This document shows positions 11,801-23,931 of a stretch of 28,184 bases of DNA, one piece after another. A model generated the notes under the pieces. The model worked only from the letters and a program-made list of their open reading frames with translations, made no database searches and was not told where the DNA came from. The first letter of the stretch is position 1, and each line of letters starts with the position of its first letter. Location of the stretch: contig MPNW01001186.1 in assembly GCA_011800805.1 (NCBI GenBank), positions 8,306-36,489 of the forward strand, written 5' to 3'. A program made the translations under genes and the position numbers. Source of the DNA: Hirudo medicinalis (taxonomy: Eukaryota; Annelida; Clitellata; Hirudinida; Hirudinidae).

Positions 11801-14800
11801 TGGCACATGCGTGAGTAGGAATGTATTTAATTTTATTTCGAAAAAATTAACTATTTTTATACATTTTTATGGATTTTCTTACTCTCAGTCAGATGTAAAC
11901 CATGAACAATATTCATCTAAAACAGCGTCGACATCCATTCATTTTTTTCATCATTCAATACCCGTTATTATGAATAATTATGATTAATTTCTTAAGAGCA
12001 ACAATTATCAACACGTTGTGTTACGTGTGATGTGAGGTTATTATTATTATTGCTGTTGTTGCTGTTGTTACTGTTGCTGTTGTTGTTGTTGTTGCTGCTG
12101 CTACTGCTGCTGTTGTCGTCGTCGTCGTCGTCGTCGTCGTTGTTGTTGTTGCTGTCTAAAACAAACAATTTCACCCTAAGTCTGGGCGTAAGACATGATG
12201 GTCGAGGCAATGAATGCAGTGTCATCAGCGTCTTCATCATGACGACGGTTTTCGACTTCGATCCCAAGGACGCCCATCAAAATGCTTACTTCTTCTCCAA
12301 TTGTTCAATTTCCTACATGAAAGAAACCGTCGATGGTCTGGACAGGTTAGTGGTGGACGCTTGTGTCAGAGGTGATTGTAAGAATGTTACAAATATAATT
12401 ATGATAATAATAATAATAATAATAATAATAGTTAATTTATAATGCGCCATTTGCATAGCGTCAGAGGCTCAGATAATTTACATGGAGACGCAAATATTTA
12501 TACTCAAAGATCGATTAAGAATTTTGATTTCAATTCCAGTATAAATCGATTTAATTATATAAAATTATAAAATATAAAAGCGGCCATCAGCGTAAAGCGA
12601 TAGTAAAATAAAAAGACCAAGAACCGCTCAGAGATGATGTTGCTTCCAAAATAATTAAACGAATAAATCCATAGTATTAATGCAGAAATTTGATAGAAAA
12701 TCATATTTTAAAAAAATTATTCACCCTCAGTTGCCCTCATGACCATTTCAGGTCCAACAGAAACTGCATGACGGACGGGGAAGAAGATTTCAATCTTGGT
12801 CGGGAGAGGGACATCTTTCTAAATTTATATCCAGGACAAATCTTCGATCTGGATGAACAATGCAGAATGATCTATGGACATGAATCGTTCTACTGTGGAG
12901 TAAGTTATTCTAAATTTTTATTACAATACAGTTTACAATACAGTTTTATTACAATACAGTTTACAATACAGTTGTATTACAATACATTTATTACAGAACA
13001 GTTTTATTACAATACATTTATTACAGTACAGTTTTGTTACAATACAGTTGTTACATTCAACTTAGTAAGCCGAGCCCCAGAATTAGGTTAACGATTTCAT
13101 GTTTCGCAAATGCCTTCTCTAAGCTTCGGCTTCTTCAATAAAGATGAAACAACTCCTTCACTCACAATACCACTGAAATTTAGGGCGAGCAAAACGACCA
13201 GGAAATGTGTCAAGTCATCAGATGTTACAGTGACAACAAATGCAACACTGAGCCACTGCTCAAGGCAATGGATGGAACCAGTTGTTCGAACGGTTCTTGG
13301 TGTATCAGAGGAAAATGTACACCCGACAGCAGAGCTCCAAGAGCTCCAGGTAAGTGGTGTGCTGCTTGTGTCTTACATTTCACGACCAAATGTTTGTCCA
13401 TGGTAAAATTCAAAGCCAAAAGGACTCTCATTAATATGCCTAATGCTATCACGGTCAAGAATGTTGCAATTGCATCAGTGACAATACCACAGTAATTCGT
13501 AACCACTGATTGGTTTCAACCAGTGATTTCAATCTTTACGGACAGAACGTTGCACAAATGGTAACCACCGTCTCCCATTGGAACGCTCCGACATCGATTG
13601 TCAGAGAGAGATCACGAATACCCAGAGTCTTTGTGAGGAGTTGAGCAATGACTGTTGTGCATCTTGTGCAGGCAGTTACTGGGAATTTGGAGGTAATAAT
13701 AATGAAATTCTGTCAGTATTTTTAGTATTAGCATAATTACTTATTCATTAACTCAATTTTCATATAATTCAATATAAGTTACTTAGCATGGTTATGTTTA
13801 CATGTACTAACAGACACCAAACAGCACTGGTTCACTATTAATACCTAATAAATATTTATATAAAATTGAAATATTTTATAATAAATAAACTATAATAATT
13901 AATATAAATAATTATTATTAAACATCACAACCTTAATGTTAACATTTAAATTCAAACAGATTGCAAGGACACCACAAACGAATGCTCAAATCTTGAACCG
14001 CGGGACTGCTACAGTAGATATTACGCAACCACCTGCTGCAAAACATGCAACTCTCTCATCCAGAATCCCTCGGACGCCAACTGCCTCTATGGAGACAAAG
14101 GTATTGGCTGCTCTGACATGGTACCTGAAGTGTGTCACCTCTCCACTCAATTCTGTTGCCAATCCTGTGCCGCTTATAAGTCGTTAGCAAACGAAACCAA
14201 AAGTTCTCACAACCACTCTGCCTCCCCTAGAGTCGAACAAAGTGGGTTCTCGGATTGTCCACACCTCCTTTTCGTTTGCAAATAAGATTTATTCATTCTG
14301 TTTCAATATTTTGCTCAATGGGACTCATTATTTTCCAGAGACCTGCCCCCAAGGAGATTTTGGGGGAGATTTGAATTACACCAGCGTGTGGGGCGAGAAT
14401 CGGAATATGAGCTGCAAACAGTTGATTAACCATGACTCAAGGTTTTGCTACGATGATGATGTTCGTAAGTATTGCTGTGCCTCCTGCAGTAGTGTCGAGA
14501 TAGACGAAGGTGAGCTCTTGTCGCTCATTTTATCAATTAAAAAAGAATATGAACAAATATTACAAGACGATTAAAAGCGATTTAGTAATTAAGCACTTAA
14601 TCAATTAAAATCTTATAAATCTAGACGACATTCACATGAAAGTACTGGCATGACCGGGTAAATATGTTAAACTCTTTCAGATTACTGCATCAACGGTGAT
14701 TACAGTGGCTCACTCACATATCGGTCAAAGAAGTTCACGTGCATCCAGTTAGTGAAATACAACCCTCGTCTGTGTGAAGTTAAAACCGTCAAAAATCGCT

Positions 14801-14841
14801 GCTGTAAATTGTGCGGACGTTTTACTATCCGGCCAATTTAA
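8833..14841 (+). CDS. ADAMTS-like secreted zinc metalloprotease (reprolysin, M12B), complete, 17 exons
   Basis: Exons: 8833-8841, 8973-9045, 9166-9365, 9506-9574, 9748-10027, 10555-10675, 10797-10890, 11091-11168, 11334-11503, 11673-11810, 12181-12345, 12752-12899, 13184-13349, 13546-13692, 13960-14241, 14339-14509, 14681-14841. All phases agree, giving 824 residues. Residues 1-23 form a signal peptide (ATG AGT ATG, then exon 2 with VLLLVACC). The propeptide follows, with polyserine at 9871-9916 and a basic site (RMGKR, then KKR) before the catalytic domain. The zinc motif HEVAHALGVRHD is at about 406-417 and the Met-turn (FIMTTV) at about 431. A disintegrin-like region (PGQIFDLDEQC to WCIRGKC) is typical of ADAMTS. 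No thrombospondin type 1 repeat follows; instead five six-cysteine modules ending CC-x-x-C resemble PLAC domains. By family it should cleave matrix or secreted proteins outside the cell. ADAM is less likely because of the cysteine pattern. Confidence 0.88.
9871..9916 (+). repeat. (AGC)n microsatellite inside the protease coding exon (polyserine)
   Basis: AGCAGC repeats with AGT and GGC interruptions encode a run of about 15 Ser with one Gly in the propeptide, flanked by acidic and Lys residues. The frame stays open through the tract. Confidence 0.85.
10060..10195. repeat. Tandem duplication of about 78 bases
   Basis: TTTATTAAATATTGATAATA onward through ATGCAGATATCAGG is repeated from 10138 with ATGCTGATATCAGG. 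Lies in protease intron 5. Confidence 0.75.
11673..12345 (+). other. Catalytic core exons of the metalloprotease (zinc site and Met-turn)
   Basis: Exon 10 (11673-11810) ends inside the codon after HEVAH, and exon 11 (12181-12345) continues ALGVRHDG, so an intron of 370 bases splits HExxHxxGxxHD between the second and third zinc ligands. The three His, the catalytic Glu and the conserved Gly are all present, as is a downstream Met in FIMTTV for the Met-turn. An active enzyme is therefore expected. The preceding exon (11334-11503) ends in NFDFLVAFTR, matching the usual FDxAVxxT strand of reprolysins. Confidence 0.88.
12033..12150. repeat. (TTG/GCT/GTC)n microsatellite just before the third zinc-ligand exon
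   Basis: TTA, TTG, CTG and GTC units fill the end of protease intron 10, about 30 bases before the CCTAAG acceptor at 12180. It supplies a T-rich tract upstream of that acceptor. The poly-Leu/Ser frame is not coding. Confidence 0.85.
12440..12467 (-). mobile_element. SINE tail fragment, copy 5
   Basis: TAATGCGCCATTTGCATAGC followed by GTCAGAGGC is the SINE tail in reverse orientation, cut off after about 28 bases. It lies in the intron after the zinc-site exon of the protease, next to an (ATA)n run. Confidence 0.5.
12915..13055. repeat. Imperfect TTACAATACAG repeat
   Basis: Multiple copies of TTACAATACAGTTTTA and TTTATTACAGAACAG fill the start of the intron after exon 12752-12899. Several CAG ends mimic acceptors. 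Confidence 0.75.
13546..14841 (+). other. Array of five PLAC-like six-cysteine modules at the protease C-terminus
   Basis: Modules, with their cysteine-pair ends: RCTNG to CCASC (13546-13692); CKDTTNEC to CCKTC and NCLYGDKGIGC to CCQSC (both in 13960-14241); TCPQGDFGG to CCASC (14339-14509); YCINGDYSG to CCKLC (14681-14841). The second module fits the PLAC pattern C-x-D-x4-C...C...CC-x-S/T-C best. Modules 1, 4 and 5 share an insert of about 10 to 15 residues after C-x-x-G-D/N. Introns between exons are all phase 1, which favours module duplication. PLAC domains usually occur once, at the end of ADAMTS proteins. ShKT is an alternative, but the adjacent CC favours PLAC. Confidence 0.6.
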
Positions 14842-14897
14842 GAGCTGTTCAAAATAGTTAGTATTTATTTCAATATCAACAAAAAAGTTGATATTTT

Positions 14898-14903
14898 AAT
14901 AAA
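14898..14903 (+). promoter_or_regulatory. Polyadenylation signal AATAAA of the metalloprotease
   Basis: AATAAA lies 57 bases after the stop codon of the metalloprotease. In the dead copy of this region the matching site reads AACAAA (about 7155-7160), so the signal is lost there. Confidence 0.55.
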
Positions 14904-15054
14904 TGAATTTTCTAATGCCATTGTGTTATTCCTCTTCTTTGTAATTCCTTGGGTAAAATTTAGTTTAAAATCAAGTTAAATCGCACTTAATTCCGTTGCT
15001 AAAAAGAGGAAAAAGAAACTGTCTAGGCATGGAGAATGGTTTAATTTGTCAATG

Positions 15055-15117
15055 TTAATGTTGTTGTTGTTATTATTATTGTTATTATTATTATTAATAT
15101 TATTATTATTATTGTTA

Positions 15118-15152
<35 letters not shown>

Positions 15153-15165
15153 GTTGTTGTTATTA

Positions 15166-15220
<55 letters not shown>

Positions 15221-15232
15221 CATCATCATCAA
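15055..15232. repeat. (TTA/TTG)n microsatellite
   Basis: Continuous TTA units with TTG and one AATATT interruption, ending (ATC)4. The long poly-Leu and poly-Ile frames here are artefacts of the repeat. Located about 200 bases after the protease stop. Confidence 0.9.
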
Positions 15233-15537
15233 TTGAAAGTCGTGAAGCTGGGTGTAATACTCAGGGGAGTCAAGCTTCCATGTAAACTTGTACTATCATT
15301 TGTACGACTGATTGTACTTAATTAAAGTAAATTATTATCAGGTAAATCATTATCATTATCAGGAACTTTTTTCTAGACGATTGTAGTTGGTCATCATTGT
15401 CCTTGGCGATGTCATCAAACTACCAATATGGCTGACAATGCGAGTGCAAACAACAATTTATAAAATAATAAAAAAGTCTGATTTAAGTGAGATTACCTCG
15501 ACAACTTATGAATTAAATTAAAATTTAGGAAAAATGA

Positions 15538-15883
15538 ATAAATTCATATTTAACCATTAAATTCATATTTAATCATTAAATTCATATTTAATCATTAAAT
15601 TCATATTTAATCATTAAATTCATATTTAACCATTAAATTCATATTTAATCATTGAATTCATATTTAATCATTAAATTCATATTTAATCATTGAATTCATA
15701 TTTAATCATTAAATTCATATTTAATCATTAAATTCATATTTAATCGTTAAATTCATATTTAATCGTTAAATTCATATTTAATCGTTAAATTCATATTTAA
15801 TCATTAAATTCATATTTAATCGTTAAATTCATATTTAATCGTTAAATTCATATTTAATCGTTAAATTCATATTTAATCATTAA
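15538..15883. repeat. 19-base minisatellite, about 18 copies
   Basis: Unit ATTCATATTTAATCATTAA, with variants ACC, TCG and TTGA. The array ends at an N (15884), followed by (ATT)n. Intergenic between the protease and the micro-exon gene. Confidence 0.9.
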
Positions 15884-15884
15884 N

Positions 15885-15889
15885 TATTA

Positions 15890-15947
<58 letters not shown>

Positions 15948-15955
15948 TAATTATT
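15885..15955. repeat. (ATT)n microsatellite after an N
   Basis: About 20 ATT units directly after the N at 15884. Together with the 19-base array to the left, this is a likely assembly weak point. Confidence 0.85.
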
Positions 15956-16488
15956 AAGATTATTAACGGCGGAAAATAAATCGAAAAAATTCAGTTTTAG
16001 TATTCCTTCACCAATTCTCTTGTACCGTTCTTACAAGATTTATCGACTTCACATTGTTCAGAAGCATTCAGTGCGACATATTTCGGAGCTCGAAGATTAA
16101 AATTGACGATAATTTGACGATTAAAATTGACGATTAAAATTGACAATGTTTTTGTCATTTTTTTCTAAGCATTTTTAAATATCGAGATAAGTGAGACAAT
16201 CAGAAGGTTACTTTGAAACAACTAACTTTAACTTATAACTGCATGCATCTAATTTTGTTATTGTTATTTTTCTGAACCGAAAAACAAAAAAATAACCCCA
16301 AACTTTCACGGTGCACCCGAGGGGAATGTAACTCCCGTCCAAGGGGTGACCCGTTACAAAGTTATTGTATTATTGTGACGAATAATAAAGATAAGAATCA
16401 GTGTATGGATGGAGACGAAAGATAATATGGATGATTCTTTTTTTGGGGGAGTAAAATTTAAAAAGGGATAAATTTAGAGGGTTAGTTA

Positions 16489-16620
16489 GTTGTCGTATTC
16501 ATCATCACCAACGTCTTCATCATCAATGTCATCATCATTATCAACATCTTCATCATCATCAATGTCATCATCATTATCAACATCATCATCATCTTCTGTA
16601 TTACCATCAACAATAACGTA
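16489..16620 (-). repeat. (GAT)n-rich tract with an open acidic frame
   Basis: On the minus strand GAT, GAC and GAA units encode an Asp/Glu-rich stretch ending DDEYDN and a stop at 16486-16488, with open text back to about 16647. It could be a terminal exon of an acidic protein, but no acceptor or partner exon was found, so I treat it as a repeat. Confidence 0.4.
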
Positions 16621-16763
16621 ATGATCAAGGATAGTTATATTTACGAATTAATCGATATTATTATTATTATTAGTGATAAATTTAAATTGAACAGAAATCG
16701 AATTAATTCAGCTTGAATTATTGCAAAAAAGTCAAAATCTAATGCGTCCTCGGAGTCTCGGAG

Positions 16764-17212
16764 TCAAAAACATCTTCTACAGGCAGAGCAGCCACAGTCA
16801 GCTGGAACGCACCCGCCAGAGTGGCAACCGCCAGCCCCTACGCCAAAGGTGGTTGAACCACAGTAGCGGTCCTTGTACGGAACTAGGGCCCGGCTGGCTG
16901 GCTTGGAGCACGGATCAACACACCCAGGACTTGACCTAACGTAGACAGATGCTCTTAGGGGCTTCCAACCTGAGTCACAGTCCTTCACTGGGGCACAGAC
17001 TGGAGCCGGGACACAGACTGGGGCGGGGACGCAAATTGGGGCCGGTTGGCACTGTGCAGGTTGGCAGACGATGGTCTGAGGGTAGGCAGACCAAGGGCAA
17101 CAGCAGCAGCAGAAGTTTCGACAACCAGAAAGAATGTAAGGCCAGCAACAACAACACGTGATCATCAGGGCAATAAGGGCCAGTGCCCCCAATACACCGG
17201 CAATAATGGCGC
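16764..17212 (-). other. Terminal exon: transmembrane helix and Cys-rich cytoplasmic tail
   Basis: The exon opens with a Gly/Ala/Leu/Ile helix, followed at once by CCCCWPY and then CCCCCPW, a cluster that could be palmitoylated or disulfide-rich. About 40 residues further on is a repeat of the form PAP(I/V)CVPAPVC, three or four units, and the tail ends GCSACRRCF. Roughly one residue in six of the tail is Cys. The GC content is far above that of its introns, as expected for coding sequence. The short frames on the plus strand across this exon are shadows. Confidence 0.75.
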
Positions 17213-20200
17213 CTGTTGCAATATTTTGACTTTTTAGATATTTATATTTTATTTATTATTATATTATATTTATATTTTATATATTGTTTAATATATTAAA
17301 TTAGAGTTTTAAAATGTTTCCTTATCTAAATAATTATATATAATATTAAATATTAGTTAAAATTAATTGGTTAAAATAAATTATACTAAATATTTACACA
17401 TATTATTTTTGTTTCATATTTAAAACTTAAAATTGTCCACCTATTGTGGCGCTGTCGAGGCTACTTGAAGCGGTTGTAGTCGTGGTGGCAGGTGTCGCTG
17501 TGAATGAAGTTGAAAAGTTTCAACATCAATCAGTAAATAATTTTGCTAAATGAATGATAAATCTTCTTAAATTATTTAATTAATTTAATTAATTATTTAT
17601 TTAAATTATTATTAAATATTAATTGTTTTTGATTTAGATAAGAATAAATACAAAAGTAGAAACACATTCCAGATTGACTCACCGGTTGCCAAAAAGTCTG
17701 CAATGTTTTTGTAAACAATTTGGATTGTATTAATGAAAAATAATCATTTAATCAACATAAAAATAAAAAATATTTTTGAGATTATTCGAGAATATTTTTA
17801 TATAGAATATATTTAGAATAAAATGTAATTACTGGAAAGGATGGCATCCATGCTGCCCGCTGTGGAATTCAGCGAAGCGGGACTGAGTATATCGCCTGCG
17901 TTTATTGGAATTTATGTTTTTATTAAATAAATAATTATTTTATAGTCATTTATTGTCAAATAAACATATATATTTGGTTTTAATGGCAGAAAATTATAAG
18001 GACAAAAAAAAAACATCGGTAAAAGAATCTTAATCCATTTCATCGAATAATAATAATTAAAATAATTACAATCATTAAAATTATGACTATATGTTATAAT
18101 TAATTAATCAAGCTTATAATTATTAATCATAATTAATTATAAATTTTTATTATAATTACTTAATATAATTAATTGATTAATGAATATTGAATGAATCACA
18201 AATCAAAGCTCACAGTAAGAGTAGAGAAAGTTCAAGAAATTCTGCTGATTGCCTGAAGAAATAAGAAATATTTAAAAATTATGACGGATTAATTGTTTGA
18301 GTCCGATAAATATTCTTGGATAAATTATAATTAGTTAAATAAAAGTCTAATTATATTATTATAAATATTATTATATTATATATATATATTATTTATATTA
18401 CATATATTACATAGATTAGTTAAATAAAAATCTAATTATATTATTATAAATATTATTATATTATATATTATATATATATATTATTTATATTACATATATT
18501 ACATAGATTAGTTAAATAAAAGTCTAATTATATTATTATAAATATTATTATATTATATATTATATATATATATTATTTATATTACATATATAATAGATTA
18601 GTTAAATAAAAGTCTAATTATAGTGAATTAAAATCATTTTAAATGTAATAATCAATATTTATCTCGGAAATCTTTCATTCTCAGTCAAAATAAACTCACT
18701 TAACGAGGAGTTCCAAGCAGGTGCTTTGAAAAAGGCGGGAAAATTAAAAATTAAAATATAATATAATATATAATATTGATAACATGAAATATATAACATC
18801 TAATACGTAATATATATTAAAAAATATCTATTTGATTTTAAAAGAATTATTTAGCGATAAAAAAAAATAATAATTGAAACTTACGAGCGATCAGGGAGGC
18901 CCTGAGGTTGGCATTTGGGCAGTTCGGGTTTGAATCTTTTGTTGGAAATGATTATTTGGAATTATAAACGTTTTTGTGGTAATTCTTAATAACGAATAAA
19001 TGTTTTAATAACTATATTCACTGCTAAATTATAATTTTAATTATAAATTATAATTAACAAATGTAGTGACACTGATGCTGAATAATTATGACATAATTAT
19101 AACTTAATTATAACGTAATTATGAAGTAATTATGTCTTACTTATTATTACAACTTAATTATAACGTAATTATGAAGTAATTATGTCTTACTTATTATTAC
19201 AACTTAATTATAACGTAATTATGAAGTAATTACGTCTTACTTATTATTACAACTTAATTATAACGTAATTATGAAGTAATTATGTCTTACTTATTATTAC
19301 AACTTAATTATAACGTAATTATGAAGTAATTATGTCTTACTTATTATTACAACTTAATTATGACGTAATTATGAAGTAATTATGTCTTACTTATTATTAC
19401 AACTTAATTATAACGTAATTATGAAGTAATTATGTCTTACTTATTATTACAATTTAATTATAACGTAATTATGAAGTAATTATGTCTTACCTATAGCTGC
19501 AGCCAATGCCGAAGCCAATGTCTGGAGTTGTGCAGTTGTGAGTGAGTTTGCTGTCAAAATAAATTTAATGAGGAATTAATATAGAATTTATCAATTAATC
19601 AAGTTAATTGGATAAAAATATTTAGAAAAATAAATATTATCAACAAGAATTACAATAAATTAATAAGCTCTATTGAATTATTAATGACATTTGTTATTTT
19701 TTATTGTAATTTAATTTACAAATCAACATTACATTAATTGCAATTAATTAGATTTAAAAATTAACAACAATAATTAAAATTAATTCAATTAATAAATTAA
19801 CAGATATTTCCAATTGTTGCCGGTTGATTAAAATAAATTTGTAATTATGATTGAAATTGATTGAAATTGTTTACGTCGATTACGAAGGTTGGCCAGCAGT
19901 TCAACGAGGTCATTTTGAAGGTCACCTTGAAATATTCAAAGGAGTTTAATTACAAGTAATAAAATAATATTTTACACCTTTTCAAAGCTTATTAAATGAC
20001 ATATTGTGATTATTATGATTGATGATAATTGATTGACATTGTTATGATTGATGATAATTCATTGACATTGTTATGATTGATGATAATTCATTGACATTGT
20101 TATGATTGATGATAATTGATTGAAATTTGTATGATTGATGATAATTGATTGAAATTGTTATGATTGATGATAATTGATTGAAATTGTTATGATTGATGAT

Positions 20201-20912
20201 AATTGATTGAAATTGTTATGATTGATGATAATTGATTGACATTGTTATGATTGATGATAATTGATTGAAATTGTTATGATTGATGGTAATTTATTGTACT
20301 TATTGTAAATGATGTTAATTATTTGTAATTATTATTATTGATGATAATAGATTTTAATTACTATGATTAATGATAATATATTGTAATTGTTGTGATTGAT
20401 GATAACAAATTTTAATTAATATGATTTATTTAATTATTATGATTGATGATAATAAATTATAATAATCTCTGAAATCCAACTTCCGGGTTGAACAGGGGCG
20501 GCCGTCGTCATGGAAGTGATGGAGGCTGAAATGTTATTTTAATGAGATTATTAATGATTTAATGATATTTATTAATGAAACATAATTTAAGAGATATTGC
20601 TAATTATCAACAAAATGTAATAATAATAATAATAATAATAATAATAGTAATAATGATAATAATGATAATAATTATAACTCAATGCTTGGGCCAAATATTC
20701 TCCTTTAGTTGAGTCATTGTTGTTGCCTGCAGAGAAATATTGAGAAATGATAGCTTTATTAATTATTTATTATTAATTATTATTATTATTATTATTATTT
20801 ACATTTATTAGGAATATTTGTGAAATTACAAGGACTTACAATAAGTTTGCAAGAACAGATTCATGTTGTCCGCCAGTGCTGGAAAAACCAAGTGAATAAA
20901 TAGTTATATAAT

Positions 20913-20949
<37 letters not shown>

Positions 20950-23507
20950 TGATGATGATTTATTTATGTAATAACAATTAATGCCAATATTTATTAAAAT
21001 AGACATAAAATGAAATTTGAAACAAGACGTTACTCTTCGTGGAGTCCGGAATCAAATCTGAATAAATTATATTTTTTTATCCTCAATGTTTATACACAAT
21101 AAAAATTAATTCTACAAATTATTTAAAATAATTATCAGATATTTGAAATAATAATAATAATTTTTACAATAATATTTTATAATATTTGATAATACATTTA
21201 TTATCAATATTAAATTAATATTTATTAATCACAGCAGTAATAGTATTTACCAGGGTTTGATGTCGCGAATTTAGAACAACCATTGATGTTAGCTGAATTA
21301 TAGAAAGGGAATGAAATATTAATAATTAAAATAATAATAATAATAAATGAAATAATAATTAATAAAATAATAATAATTGAAATATAATAAATGAAATAAA
21401 AATAATAATAATAATAATTAAAATTTTAATAATTGAAATAATAAGTTAAAAGTTATAATCAATTAATAATTAATTTATGAAATATCAAATAATTGTTTTA
21501 AAAATAATTATCATTAAGGTAATTAAAATTGCCACTTAATAAACTTATTTAAATAAATTAATTATTAAATAATATTTTAATACAAGTAAATTTGTTGGTA
21601 AATCCATATTTTTAAGGTTTTTTTATTTTTTCTAATTGAATCTTCGGCAACTCACGAAAATAGTTTTTCAGAAGCTCGTCGGTCAATTGTGGTATTAATG
21701 TTGTCGAAATGTTATTTTCTGAAAATAATAATAATAGTAATATTAACAAAAATAATATTAATAATAATAACATTATTACAATATATTATTATTGTATTTT
21801 ATTATGATTACATTGTGTTATTATAAAAAGTAGTAGTAATAAAATATTAATAACATTATTATAAAATATTATTCTTATTGTTACATTATATTACAACTAC
21901 ATTATGTTAATATTATTATTAACATTATTAATATTAATTAATAACATTATTATTTAGCATAATTTGAGCAATTAAATTTTTTTATCTCAAACAATTTCTT
22001 AAAACAAACCCTAGATTTTCATCAAAACTAATAACTTGTTATCAACAGTTTTATGATATTCAAATGTTTGAATTGATACTAACTCGGTATGTTGGACAGT
22101 CTCCTCAAATATTTGTTTAAAACATCGTATTCGAAAACTGTTTGAAATGTAGAGGCATGTTTCATTAAGCCAAATACAATTTTTGTATTTTTATACAACT
22201 TTTGCAACAATTTTTTCATTTTGTACAATTTTTGTATTTATATATTTTAGGAAATTGAAGTTAAAGTAGTTTATTTTTAAAAGAAATTAATTTGTGAAAG
22301 ATCAATTATTTCATTTATTTATTTATTTATTCAAGAAGTGAAAAATGATGACGAATATGTACATACGTAGTGTGGTCGTTAGGATTTCCCGCGCAGCTGT
22401 GTAAGAATATTTTTACAATAATTTTATTAATTATAATTAACAATAATTATAATTAAAAATAATTATTAATTGTTAATATTAATATAATTGTTCATTAATA
22501 GGATAATTACAATTTCAAAATCAGTAAAAACTGCGAATAGGGACGTCAAAACTTTGCCGCAAAAAATGCAGGACGAAGCAGGAAGTTTGAAATCTTGCAT
22601 TTTAGCACAAATTCTTTTTTTTTTATTTATTAAGAAATGAATTTTTCTAAATTAAAAAGTTCTTATTGGCAGATTTCGGAAGTATCCCAGGCATGCTTTT
22701 GCTAGAGTTTCATACGTCAGTTATTTAGCACTGTCCGGAGTGAACAAATGTCCGTATACACAGTTTTCCCTAAATCAAAATGTCCTTAAAGGCAGTTTTT
22801 ACTGAATTTATATATAATTAATTTTTATCTTATAAAAGTTACTTGTGAAGGCCACAGGATTTTGTGCTGTGGCTGAATACAAAAATTGAATTGAAAAATA
22901 ATGTTAAACAGAACTGTTTTAGATAATTTAAAATTGTTGTAATTGCTAATTAATTGTATATTTATAATTTAAACAAATCAATAATAATAATATATGATTG
23001 CTTATGGGATAAAAATTACTTGTGGTGTCCTGAGGATTTTGTGGTGCGACTGAGTGAATAATTTAAAAGTAATATTAATAATTATAACGTGATTGTTTTA
23101 AATAATTTTATATATTTTTATAATTTTTTAATTAATTGTATATTTCTGATTGTCAAAAATCATTAATAATATAAAATTATTTGTGGGATAAAAATTATTT
23201 ATGGTGGCCACAGGATTTGTGATGCGACTGAATGAATAATTTTCAAATAATATTAATAATTACAATATAATTATATCATAATTGTTTTAAGTAATTTTAT
23301 TATTTTGTATAAGTTTTATTTTCATTTGCCCTATCAAAATAATAATTTTTAATAGGCAATTTCATAAAATGAAAACAAAACAACAATAAAATAAAATATT
23401 TTTCAATGAATTAATGTAATATTGCATAAAAATGTGACAATTTCAAAAACTAGTCAACAAACCAGTAACGACGATCGACATGAGTTGTGATTCTGTTGTG
23501 ACAGTCA

Positions 23508-23541
<34 letters not shown>

Positions 23542-23775
23542 AGTTACCAATTATGATTATTATTGTTATTATTATTATTATTGATACATACGAATTAATT
23601 GATATTGTTATTATTATTATTATTATTAATGTTATCNATTCGCATTCATTCGCATTAATGCTGCTTATTCGTCATTAAAAGCATCATTCCATCTCATGCA
23701 GTGCGTGGCTTCAGTGCTTGAACTCGTAAAGAGATGAGGATTCCTCTCGAGCTAATCAATGCTCTCTTTATTAAT

Positions 23776-23842
<67 letters not shown>

Positions 23843-23884
23843 CGACGACGACGACGACGAGACGATGACGATGATGATGCTGCT

Positions 23885-23931
<47 letters not shown>

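Larger units (their letters stand above)
14842..16763. other. Intergenic region between the convergent protease and micro-exon genes
   Basis: Holds the protease 3' UTR with its poly(A) signal, the (TTA)n block, the 19-base minisatellite, an (ATT)n block and the acidic (GAT)n frame. The unique DNA at 15956-16480 shows no gene. Confidence 0.6.

Noticed and set aside
12032..12442. Open frame with poly-Leu start covering the zinc-ligand exon
   Set aside because: Only 12181-12345 is a protease exon, confirmed by phase on both sides; the rest is intron microsatellite.
15046..15285. Long poly-Leu and poly-Ile open frames
   Set aside because: They are translations of the (TTA/TTG)n microsatellite in different frames, without splice sites or non-repeat coding text.
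22085..22104. Possible extra micro-exon (CPTY) with a GTTAGT donor on the minus strand
   Set aside because: Its phases do not fit the phase-1 chain, while neighbouring exons join perfectly without it.
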